64,000 nt of DNA from Fratercula arctica (lineage: Eukaryota; Chordata; Aves; Charadriiformes; Alcidae), in the NCBI GenBank assembly GCA_947846985.1, contig CANTUZ010000005.1:12901861-12965860 (forward strand), given 5' to 3'. The notes beneath the pieces were generated by a model. That model was not told where the DNA came from. It searched no databases and saw only the letters and a list, made by a program, of their open reading frames with translations. Positions 27,401 through 37,700 of this stretch are shown one piece after another; the stretch's first letter is position 1; each line of letters starts with the position of its first letter. The position numbers and the translations under genes were made by a program.

Positions 27401-30400
27401 GGAGTTGGGGCTCATCAGGAGGGGCAAGATAAAAATGAGAGAAAAACAGAAAACTGAAAGAGCAGCGAGTGGTCATGCAGCACCACTTGCCTGGAGGTGG
27501 TGTGGGCTCTGCACGCCCTGCCCTGGGCCCAGCACTCACTCAGGAGCTTTCTGCTAAAATAGCTGCACCAGTCTGAGGAACGTCTGATTTTCTGGGTGGT
27601 TAATGCCTGTAACTGGTACTCTGTCAGATGGGTCGTGGGGACACCAGTAGGAGTGAGTGACTGGTCAGAGTAGGGCGAGAAGGGGAGGCAGAGACATAGC
27701 TGTCTTTGAAACTGTGCAGGACCGGTCCACACGCTGCAGAGATGTCAGAAATGCCAGGGAGCAGCCCAGGCCGGCGAGGGTGTTTGGCACCCAGTGTGGT
27801 TTTCTTTTTCCCTTTCCCTTTGGTGCGCTGTTCTACCAAGCTGGTTCTTGTACCACTGCACTCCATGCCTGCACCCAGCCTTTGGCTGCCCGTCCCTTGG
27901 AAATATGATTTCAAGGAATACATGCTCTGGATTTTCTCCTGCTGGCAGGGAGGATCTGCTGGACGGAGGTGGCCTGAGAGCAATTGTGGGTTTGGCTCTT
28001 GCCATCTGTAATGGTGACAGTGAAGGGAGCATGTGGGAGCACAGGCAGGCAAGCTTATTTTGCAAGCAGGGCCATGTACAGCTACACTGCAAGATCAGGC
28101 TTGGGGTGATGCTTGTTTCTGGCCAGCCATCTCCCCAGGTTGCTCCATGGGCCAGCAGCGACCCCCTTGGGCATTGTGCAATCCTCACAGGGAGGCAATG
28201 GCCACAGCAAATGCAGAAGATGCCACCTCTGTCCCCACAGGGAGCCACCCTACACTGAGTGCTGTGTGCCAGCACAGCGCTCAGCTTAAGGGAGGTGACC
28301 TGTGTGTGAGCAGGGTATGCACCCCCATCGTTTCCCACCTTCTCTCTGGGGAAAAACATCCTGGGGCCAACACAATCTTTCTGGCAGGGGGAAAAAGCCT
28401 GGCTGTGAAATGGGGCGTGCTCCTCCCTCGCAGGCAGATGCAGTCGTCAACCCCATGGCTTGGAAAGCGCAAAATGGCCCAGTGCATCACTGGCAAAGGA
28501 AGCAGTTGGGAAAACACAACTTCAGGCTGCTCCACATGCAAAATTTCAGTCCCAGCTATGCCCTGAGATGGAGTTTCTAAAGGTGTCTAAGCAGAGTCTG
28601 ACCTTAAATAGTTTTTTAAGTGTTTTTTTCCTTTTTTAGTCGGGACCGAGGAACCAACACCCCAGAGGACCTCAGGGCTGAGCTGCACAAGCCTATTTGG
28701 AGTGGAAAGAGAAATCCCCATGCTCTGGTAAGCATTGAAACAGCTAGTAAGTGTCAACACCGAGGAAGCCCAGGCGGCTTTTGCAACTGTCTCATGTCAA
28801 TGCTTGAGTTTTTAATCCCATCTGAGATACTAACATGTTCAAATTAGACTTGTTGGTCAAGTTAGGTGAAAGGACACGGGTGCCTTGGGCAACCGTGGGC
28901 AAGAGCAGCCATCCTCACAAGCACCCTGGTAGGTTCCCTGTGGTGAAATCTGCATTGCCTGAGCAAATCACTGGCATGTGCTCAGAAAATAGGTGACAAC
29001 AGGAATAACAGCAGGTGAGCATTTGCAGGAAGACCTTAGGCCCGGATCCTGTAAAAGCTGTTTGTGTGCTGTAGCTGTGACAAGTTGCTCTATTAATTAT
29101 CAAGGATATTAACAACAGCGTGTAAAGCTAGTGCTAGAGCAAGCCCCTTTGGTCGACAGAAGAGCAATGTGAGCAATAAGCATGCTGACTAAGGTAGAAA
29201 GGGTTATTTTTTGCATGTGTGTTCTATTTATTGAGGAATTTAAAATAATGGCCGATGGGGAAAAGTGAGTGCAAGTGTTCTGAGGTGATTTTTTTTTTTT
29301 TTTATTTTTTTTTACTTTTTGTTGACATTCTGCCCAGTATGTCATGGGCTTTCCTCTGGCCAGCTGCTCATATCTTTTCACATTACCTCTGTCAATTAGG
29401 CTAAAATATCAGAAAGAAGGGAGGAAAGGGCTTCTCATCAAATGATCTCTCTGGGATTGTGGCGGTAGATGTTAAACTGCCTCATTAAGTCTGCCCCTCA
29501 AGACTTTTCAGAATGTTTTTATCTTTTGGTTTGCATCATACTGTTCCAATTTCTATTTCTTTTTGAGGTGAGAAGCAGCTGCCTTGCTGCAAACCTTTTC
29601 TTTTCATCTTGAGTGTCAGAACAACCACTGGCCTTGCCACTTTTTGAAGCATGTGTTCTTTTGACGTACACAGAAAGCCAGTTCATAAAACGGTGCTTTT
29701 CTGCAATTTCACTTCCCTGGCATTTCCAAGTAGTTGAAGTTCACAGTTGAGACTCAATGTATGAAAGTCATGACAGTCTCCAAATTCTTGTAGTGTCACA
29801 AGCTTTCTGTTTGTGTTTCATTTTGAAACCCACAGCCACATTAGCAGTAAGAGGTGTCCTCAAGACATGATTCCTCTGTGCCTGCTTATCCTGACGGGTG
29901 GGGAGCCTCAGAGTGTTTCAAACCACAGGCTGGTCTCTCTTCTTTTTTCTTCCCCCCTCCCTTTTTTTCTTCGCCCCACCCCCACTTGTAACTTGAAGGG
30001 ATGATCCTGAGTCCTGCTCCCAAAAGGGAGTACGTGTGAGCTGGCACATTGCACATCCTACGCCCAGCCCCGCACCTGCAGCCTCAGGGCTTTTTTATTC
30101 TGCAAGTCAATGAGCACCTTTCAGTAGGAGGAGGGAGAACTGAGAACAGGATGGGGGTGAAGGATAAATGAGGCATGTACACGAGGCACCTGGGAAAACA
30201 CTATTTACAGGTGAGTAACCTTCCTTACACATACATTTTTTTCCTTGCCTAGCTTTACTCCCATTAGGAAAGCTGTATGGCAGCCCAAGCTTTGAGCTGT
30301 AGCTGACGGCTGGGTGGATGGCATATCCGACTGTACACATTGTCCTTCACGGTGCAGTGGGTTGGTGGTTTTTTTAAGTATGTCTGAATTAGCTTCAAGG

Positions 30401-30689
30401 CTCTGAGCATAAATTTATACTAGGCCAGTGGTAACACTCATGTTGTCATTCCTTTTTCCTAGGCTCATGGGACATCTCTGGGACCAGATATACTCAGCTG
30501 AGGTAACAGAAGAACCAAACTGGCTCATGAAATCAAGGACGACAATGTGCTACAACGACAGCAGTGGCGTAATCATAATACAGCGGGACACCTGGTTCAC
30601 TTTTAACATTTTTTTCCAGCCGTTGTGCATCACTGTACGTCTCCCTTCTCAGGGGCTGCTGCAGTTGTTGAAGGGGAATGAAGCTGAAG
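27401..30689. other. Intergenic sequence, GC-moderate, without recognised genes
   Basis: Between about 27.4 and 28.6 kb stop codons are sparse and several frames stay open on both strands, including 204 codons at 27,745-28,359 (minus). None resembles a known protein. From 28.6 kb on the sequence is AT-richer and empty apart from the T-rich tract near 29.3 kb. Confidence 0.6.
29289..29320 (+). repeat. T-rich tract
   Basis: Long T runs broken by single As. A poly(A)-tailed insertion on the minus strand would look like this, but no body was recognised. Confidence 0.85.
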
Positions 30690-30930
30690 GGCGGTGTTCA
30701 TTGTCTCGGGCCACATTCACCGGGTCGGTAGAACCCGTTAATAACGTCAGCTGGGGCGCTAAAGGCCTGAGCCGCCACCAGATGGCAGCTGGAGCCCAGG
30801 TATGAGACGGGCCCAGGCCCCGGCTTTGGGTCCTGCCTCTGCCGCCCACCCGCCCCGGGCCAAGGTCCCAGCGGCTGCGGCCGGGCGGGGGACGCCGGGG
30901 GGGGGGGGGGGGGGGGGGGGGGGCCCACCG
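30690..30930. promoter_or_regulatory. CpG-rich patch with CTCF-like motif and 27-G run
   Basis: This short GC-rich segment has roughly twenty CpGs, against very few in the flanks. It includes an ACGTCA CRE-like half-site (about 30,744-30,749) and a CTCF-like motif at 30,775-30,788, and ends in a G run at 30,897-30,923. It is intergenic, about 1.7 kb beyond the inferred SWAP70 3' end. It may be a boundary element, an unannotated non-coding promoter, or only a GC-rich tract. Confidence 0.45.
30775..30788 (+). promoter_or_regulatory. CTCF-like motif
   Basis: CCACCAGATGGCAG fits the core CTCF consensus CCASYAGRKGGCRS at all 14 positions. A motif match does not prove binding. Confidence 0.5.
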
Positions 30931-30978
30931 TGACGCGGAAAGAGAAAAATAAAATAAAATAAAATAAAATAAAAAAAA
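30897..30978 (+). repeat. G27 run followed by (ATAAA)n
   Basis: Twenty-seven consecutive Gs (30,897-30,923) are followed within about 20 bp by an A-rich (AAAAT) pentamer repeat of about five units ending near 30,978. The G run can form quadruplexes and is also a typical place for read or assembly error. Confidence 0.9.
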
Positions 30979-32599
30979 GAACGCCACAATTGCCAAATAA
31001 CCAGCATAGGGCAGGCAAAGGTGGAAAGTCCCTAATTGATGAGCGGGGAAACTAAAATATTGCTGGTGTTGCAGATTTTCAGTCTATGAGAGATGACGTT
31101 ATGGCACATCATAATTCCTCACTTCTGTGCCCTTTACTTTGTTAACAAATAATGAGCTCTGTCCCCGAAACAGCTAAAAGACCTTATGGAGATCCCCCTT
31201 CCTGGGTGTGCACTGCTTTGCTCAAAAATTGTTTACTTAACTGCTTCACATATTTGAGATAAAAATCAGAGCAGTTATTTTCAGTTCACTTTTACTGAAA
31301 TGGATGGTGTGGCTGCTGTTGCCCCTGCGCCTCGCCCCAGGATACAGCTCTTGTCCTAACACACTGTGCTTCCCTGTATAGGCTTTGCTTTTGTGGCTGT
31401 TCATGCGGGACAGTTAAACAGAAGTAATATGAGTTGCTGGAAACCAGCCTGTTACAGTTTGGGAACGTGTGAATAACTGTGCAAGTCTCATAAATCAGCT
31501 CCATAAAATGGTCACAGGGCTAAAAAAACCTACTCCTGTTTTAAGAGAAAAATAACATGGCACTGTGCTATTGGTTTGCAGGACTGTTCCACCATCAGCA
31601 GCGGGTAAATCTGAATCAGACTAAGCCTTCCAGTGCATCGTACTGAGGGTTCAAGAACAGCGGATGCAGCTTTCCACTGGCCTCTGCATAGGTAAGCCTG
31701 GCATGTATGTAAGGCACTGTGATGTTGCAAGGCTTCTTGCGGTGGAAAAAAGAGACATCCATAGCACCACAGCTCATTGAGGATATCCTCACCATTAGGT
31801 TTCTTGGAATAAGAGTGCTGTAACCCTTGGGGTCACTGGAAATGCTACCACACCAGGAGTGCAGTTTTCCATGCTGCAGTTTCATGAGATGTGGTGACTC
31901 TGACTCATGCTGTGTTTAGTGTAGCGTCAATGGATTTACTGTAAAATACTATTTTTTGCTCAAAATGTGATTGGTTAATTTTTAAACCAACCTCTTCCTT
32001 CACTTTTACCGTACAGCGCTTCACACAAAGCTTTCTTAGTCAGAACAAGCAGGGACAACAAAGCTAAAAGGAGACTTGTCTCATTTCCTCTTCTAATAGT
32101 GACTAAGAAATACATAACTCAAGACAGACGCATGTGGATGACATTTTAATTAAGGGCTGTTTTTCCTGCAGAAGCACACATGCACTCTGCAGACGTGTTC
32201 CCCCATTAGCTCACTGTTAAGAGCAGGTCTGCCCTCATCCCAGGCTGGTGCTCTAAGCCTTGATGTGCTGCTGTAGCTGTACCTCTTGTATCAATTCATT
32301 TCCCACCTGGTATGCTTTGTGTTAGTGAGCAATGCTGTTTGTAATAGCTCACCATCATTATACTGTACCGAGGTGTACTGAATACAAACATGTAAGAGAA
32401 GTGGTGCTGTTAAGACAAATTATATTGTATTATCTGTGTGACCACTGCCTTTATTATGGCTTTAATCCAAATCCCATTGATCAGACCATTAAGAATATAT
32501 TTCTTCCATCACATTGATACTTCCACACAACGGCTACTGAATTCTGAACTCCACTAACCCAAAAAAAACCCATGCCAAAAGACATCAATTAATTCAGAA
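30979..32599. other. Sequence between CpG patch and SWAP70 3' end
   Basis: No gene or named repeat was recognised. An AATAAA on the minus strand at 32,455-32,450 could serve as a distal SWAP70 poly(A) signal, in which case the right part belongs to the 3' UTR. Confidence 0.5.
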
Positions 32600-32620
32600 A
32601 TGTAAATGAATTTGTATTAC

Positions 32621-32626
32621 TTTATT
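32621..32626 (-). promoter_or_regulatory. Candidate SWAP70 poly(A) signal AATAAA
   Basis: TTTATT on the plus strand reads AATAAA on the gene strand. It lies about 1.97 kb past the stop codon and is followed within 60 nt by a G/T-rich segment containing a run of eight Ts on the gene strand. It is the best-placed canonical signal for the full-length 3' UTR. Confidence 0.45.
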
Positions 32627-34401
32627 AAATAGCCAATTCTAAAGAACAGTAAAAAATATGAAAACATGCATCATTTGGTGTTCTTAAAAAACATTTGTCC
32701 AAAATAAAGACTGTTAGAAAAATTAAACAAGTTTAGCCCCAATACACCTTCTGCTCTCCACCTCCAAACTCAAAGATGTTTGGTAGTTATAAATACTGTT
32801 CCATCTCCTATAGCAAAGTTTAACAATGTATACATTAGTATTTCTATTACAGTTTTTTTCACATTTCTTCTGTAAACATAATCAATTTTTAAAATGCCTT
32901 GTTAGCAAGCTTAAGGAACTACTGCTTTCCTGTACAGTAAATACAATTAGGAAGATCCTGGATTTTCCTGCCATTCTAATCAACACTCCATTTACTGAAA
33001 CATTAAAGATTTCAATTAGTATAAAAATATAACCAGAGAATAAATGTCTGGGAGGATTCAGTATCTGAATGAGTCTTAGTTAATAGGCAAATAAAAAAAT
33101 GCTATTGACTTCCAAATCTGAAGATCACTTCTGTACAGCTTCTGCTCTTCTGGGATCCAAGTATCACAGTGCGGTACACAAACGCTCTGGTTATCCATCT
33201 AAAACATCCACTTCTTATTTACTAAAAATAATTTAACATTTAGCTGAACTAAAAAGCAGGTTCTAAGAGATGGATGCCCGTGTTTGGTGTACGTACAAAG
33301 GTCAAAGCTGACTAACAAGCCACACCAATGGGCACCTGCTCTTCAGGAGGGGGGCTCAGTTCTCAAAATATCTGTACAATTAGGAAAAATACTACTTTAC
33401 TTAGTGATAGACTGACTTCTTGTCTAGTGTGGGAGATCTACAAAGCAAAATCACAGACTTACTCCTTTTCCCTACAGAAACAGAAATAACTGGCTTTGTC
33501 CTTGGAGAGAATTTTGAGGCAGAGCAGTAGGCTCTTCGGGAAGCCTTATTACTAGAAATTCTGAAATTACTTTGCTGATGGGAATTAATTTTTTCTAAAG
33601 CAGTATTGCTACCCATTTATAATTTTTATGTAAAATAAAAAGGTCGAATTTAGTTTTCTTCTTGCATTTTTTTTTTTTAATCTGGCCTACAATTAAGAAT
33701 AAGACAAAAGTGTTGCGTCTAAAGCAGCGGTATGTTATACTCAGATTTCTTGCACAAACATAGCCTTGATGCAGATGACATTTGGCCCGTATGTGCTATC
33801 ATCTTCCATTCATCTGCTCCACAATGCTGTAAGTCAAAACTCTGCATCTTTACAACTATGAAGAGAACTCTCAAGTTTTTTTTAGCGGTTCTAAAGTATG
33901 AGACAGTACAAGAACAATCTTGCATGATTACTTTTTCCAAATGTTTTACAGCAGTATTTTGTACATGTCTATTTCCAGTTCTTTTGTTCGGATTCCTGCA
34001 AGCAGAGGAAAACAGGACACAAAATCCAACCAGCCAGCAGGTACCCAGTGATGCCGGTCTACCCTCGCTCAGGAAGAAGCACCGTGCAAAGAGCAACAGA
34101 CGGACAGAGCAAAAAGAAAAGAAGAGTCAATGGAAGGAAAGGTAATGCTCTATCTCAAAGTTGGACAGAACCTCCAGGATCGATTTATCCTGGGTTTAAA
34201 TTATAATAACTGAACCAACAAAACAACTACTTCCCTCACTTTTTGGAATGAAAGTGATGCTGCTTGATTGGTTAGATGCTGTCAGATTGTTACAAGCTAG
34301 TATGGAAACAACTCTGTCACAAGCTGCATTTAAACAAAAATCTTCAGTTGCGAAGTTTTGTATAAAAGAACAGAATTTCTGGAAACGTGAGGGAAAACAG
34401 C

Positions 34402-34473
34402 AAGTACTGTCAGATACCACATAGTGTAATTAATGAGCTCTGAGTAGACACTCCTATGTGGTAAACAGTACTT
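34402..34473 (-). other. Stem-loop in SWAP70 3' UTR
   Basis: Two perfect stems stack: 34402-34410 pairs with 34465-34473 (9 bp) and 34415-34424 pairs with 34454-34463 (10 bp). They are separated by a 4-nt/1-nt internal bulge and closed by a 29-nt loop. The hairpin of about 72 nt starts roughly 125 nt past the stop codon. The pairing is directly visible; function (RNA structure, small-RNA precursor, or remnant of a small inverted-repeat element) is unknown. Confidence 0.6.
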
Positions 34474-34564
34474 CCTTCATAGGAAGGCCCGACCTGCTGA
34501 GCAAACTAAGATCTTTATAAGCGGGAAGCTGCTCTGTGCAAAGCAGAATGAATGAAGGTGGGCG

Positions 34565-34570
34565 TTTATT
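34565..34570 (-). promoter_or_regulatory. Proximal AATAAA, 26 nt after the SWAP70 stop
   Basis: The gene strand reads GAATAAACGC 26 nt after TAA. Use of this hexamer would leave a 3' UTR of only about 45-55 nt. The downstream sequence is not clearly GU-rich, so use is doubtful. Confidence 0.25.
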
Positions 34571-34596
34571 CATGAACGATACGTCAGCTACCGTCA

Positions 34597-34706
34597 TTAC
34601 TCAGAAGTGGCTTTTTTCCCTTTCCAGCTCTTTTGTCTTTGCTCAAGTTCAGCTTCAGTGAAGGCGGCCGGGCCCCAGTTTGTGATTAAGTGAGGATTCT
34701 TGGAGC
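34597..34706 (-). CDS. SWAP70: SWAP70 exon 12: C-terminus and stop
   Basis: The acceptor is CTGTCTTCCAG. The split glycine codon begins [20 protein letters not shown] and the exon ends [11 protein letters not shown] then TAA at 34599-34597. It corresponds to human residues 552-585 and is one residue longer at the end (human ends KKTTE). This is the C-terminal F-actin-binding tail. The last 14 residues are the least conserved part. Confidence 0.96.
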
Positions 34707-37700
34707 CTGGAAGACAGAGTGCAATACTTGAAACAGGCGTTTCTGACGGGGACATTGCTCACCCAGTGTCAGTGGGACAGGCCGAGTGTCGCCACAGGAT
34801 GCTTTGCTAAGTGCTGTCACCTTCTCAAAGGTGACCTGATGAACTAGCTGACCAAGGAGGAACCCTGTCAGTGAAGGTGCTTAATGTGAGTTGTTGTCAA
34901 TTGCTCCTGTCTTTTGCATCCTTATCTCCCAGCTTCCCCCTGCACCCCAAATAGTTGTATCTTAGTAAACCCCTCTCCTTCTTGCCTTTAGAGATGTCCT
35001 TGAAGGAAAGCAATCTCTCCAGCGCTGCATTACAAAGACACTTTCCTCTGGGCTGGGACGCTATTAATTAAGCTAAGAAATTAAATTTATCCCCAAAATC
35101 AAATATTTTAGCTATCTTTACTTCATGTTTTTGGCAATTAGCATTTATGCTAACTGCCTTAGAGACCCAAATCACGCGATGCTCAGGTTGATGCTTGATT
35201 TGTTTTAAATAAATAAATAAACAAACAAATAATAAAAAAATATTTATTATAGTAGGGCCAGTAAAGGCAAAGACTTGAAAATTAGCATCAGCAGTTCTCA
35301 CAAATGTGATATTTATAGCCTGACATGAAACCAATAAGCTACAGGAAAAGGCAGACTTCAGTAAATCACTAGGTGATTTATATGAAGTATACAAGACAGA
35401 ATGAATACATATTTTTTGTAACTTTTCTGGTAATAACTTACCTGGCTCTATTAGTCGAATTAACCCCTCATGATGAGCTACTTTATCTTTCCAACTCTTG
35501 GTGTTATTAGCCGCCGTTTCCAATTTTTTCTTAACCTCCTGAAAAAAGAGACAACCCACTTGAAAAACAAGAACACCTCTACTCTGTTAATATAAAAAGA
35601 AAAAACATCCTTTTAAATCTAAAGACAGAACCCCACTAATTCAGCCAGCAATCTATTTGGTGTAGACAGGAGAACTTCATTTCTAACCACCTTAAGTAAT
35701 TTAATCATCGCAAACTGTAAAAAAAGTAAGTTGTCAAACCAGAATCCAAAAATAACTAAATTTTACAAGATTCTGTAGCTGTGTAACTGGGCTAGTCTTC
35801 ATGAAGACTGAAAGCATAAACTGTAGTTTCAAAACAGAAGGATGCATTTTGTGTTCCAAACTAACACCAGCTAGTGCTTATCTCTCACTATCAGAAATCA
35901 TAAAATGTCAGCTATGAAAAGGACTGCTGCTGTTGCACCCAAGCAAGAAAGCGGTATTTCTCAGTCTAAACTGGTCTTTTGGTCAATTCAAAATTGAATG
36001 ATTAATTATTTCTAAAATAATGAGTCAACTATTGCAGTGACTTACTCCATCATTTGTTTTGTGGAATTTTTTTTGTTTGGTTGGGTTTTCGTTTGGGGCG
36101 GGGTGGTTTGGGTTTTTTTAATGTCTATTGGATTCAACAATTCTTTTGTAGTAGTAAATGTTGTTTCACATACAAAAATCCTGAGATGTTATCTAAAAAA
36201 AAGTCAAGTATTAGCCAAAAGCAATCTAGCGATGGTGTTAGATGTAACACCAACAAGTAAGTTGTGAAGTGGCCAGAACTACCCCACCTGGGCCCTTGCT
36301 TGCAGTCACTGCAGCATTTGTATTCTGTGCCAGTCGAGAGAGCTCACTAGCTTGTCCTTCAGAGAGCTAACCTCAACCGCACAGAGACAGCATAAACACA
36401 CTCCCTGGTTAAACAGAAATCCAGTCATGTTTTGCTTCCTGGCCTAAATACATGCAGGATCAACACCTCCCTAGCCCTAGAAAGTATGCAGCACTTCAGA
36501 CTCTGTACTCGCTGGATTCCAACTCGTATTTTTTCCATGAATAGAGCTACTGGCCTTCACCAAAAACACTCAGCAGAGCAGAGAACAGGCCTGGCATTTG
36601 GGACGCGAGGCACGGCTACACATTGAGTATCTGAACTAACTCCTAGCTCTCCTTGACATCAGTTCAGTGCTTAAATACCTTTTAGAGGAGTAAAGGCCTA
36701 CCGTAGCACATTGATTTTTCATCTGTAGAAGACAATATTGACCCCTGACATCATCAAAACATTAAAAGAATATTAATTCAAAAGCATAGGGCATTTGGTT
36801 ATGACAGCAATGGGACTGCCTAAGCAGTTAGTCTGCAACAGAAGACAAGGAGTATTTCAGGATATGACTGAGCTGGTTTGCACGCGAGTTGGGACAAAAG
36901 AAGAAAGGAGGTGGTGTGTCCTCTTCTTCAAACATATCTACTGGCTTAGGCCAAAAAACCCAACACATAACTATCCTGTCTCTTACTGTAATTTTTGTGC
37001 CATACTAATCCTTCAAGAAGCATGATATTGATGAACTTCAAATTCAGTTAAACTACTGAATATCTGGCTAAGTATGAGAGGCTGATGAACAGAACAGCTC
37101 ACCTCATATTGCTCAAGGGCCTCTTTCCTTTCCAGTTCAAGTTGTTCCAGTTGCTGCATAGCAACTTGCAGAGCCCGTTCCTTTATCATTCTCTGGTTTT
37201 CTAACTCTTGCTTCTCTGCTTCTGTCATCTGAATGGCCTGTTGCTGCTGCAAGTGCCATTTTTCCAGTTCAGCCCTCTTTGCTGACTCCTCTTCCAGTAA
37301 TCTGCAACGGGGATTGCGATGTTAACAGCACTTTAAAGTAAGCTGTATCCATTATGTAGCGTACACGTAGGGAAGCCAAGCTAACTATTTTCTTTCCTTT
37401 TTTTATTAAAAAAAAACAAAAAAAAAGCTTGGGAAGCAGGGAAAAAGTTATTGCCTGTTGGCTTCTCTTCAGTGTAAAGCTGCAAATCATGCCAGCAGTG
37501 CAAGCAGTCTGACTGCTACAAAGGGCTATTCAGAAAATTTAGTCAATAATGCAAATACACAACACTGAAAACCACAGAAGAAACAAGCATGCATACGTTA
37601 TCTTAATTGTCTTAGGAGGACTGAATATATGAAGAAACAAACCACACTAAACAGAGATCGTATGAGTAAGAGGAGACTTAACCCTTTATCAATTACAATT

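Larger units (their letters stand above)
32600..34596 (-). other. SWAP70: Probable SWAP70 3' UTR
   Basis: This AT-rich stretch lies directly downstream of the SWAP70 stop codon and has no coding signal. An AATAAA on the minus strand at 32626-32621 is followed by a T/G-rich stretch (complement of about 32,550-32,590), the arrangement expected at a cleavage site. That gives a UTR of about 2 kb. A second AATAAA at 32455-32450 could extend it, and one at 34570-34565 could cut it very short. The end point is inferred; transcript 3' ends would settle it. Confidence 0.5.

Noticed and set aside
26809..28359. Long open frames of 195 and 204 codons on the minus strand and up to 177 codons on the plus strand
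   Set aside because: They overlap each other in several frames in a GC-rich region, are of low complexity (P/S/A/R rich) and match nothing I know.
1..32000. Exons of SBF2, the expected tail-to-tail neighbour
   Set aside because: I looked for the C-terminal PH domain and last exon of SBF2 on the plus strand and did not recognise them. They probably lie left of the window.
33732..34145. 137-codon plus-strand frame opposite the SWAP70 3' UTR
   Set aside because: Lies antisense within the inferred 3' UTR, overlapped by another frame on the minus strand. No recognisable protein.
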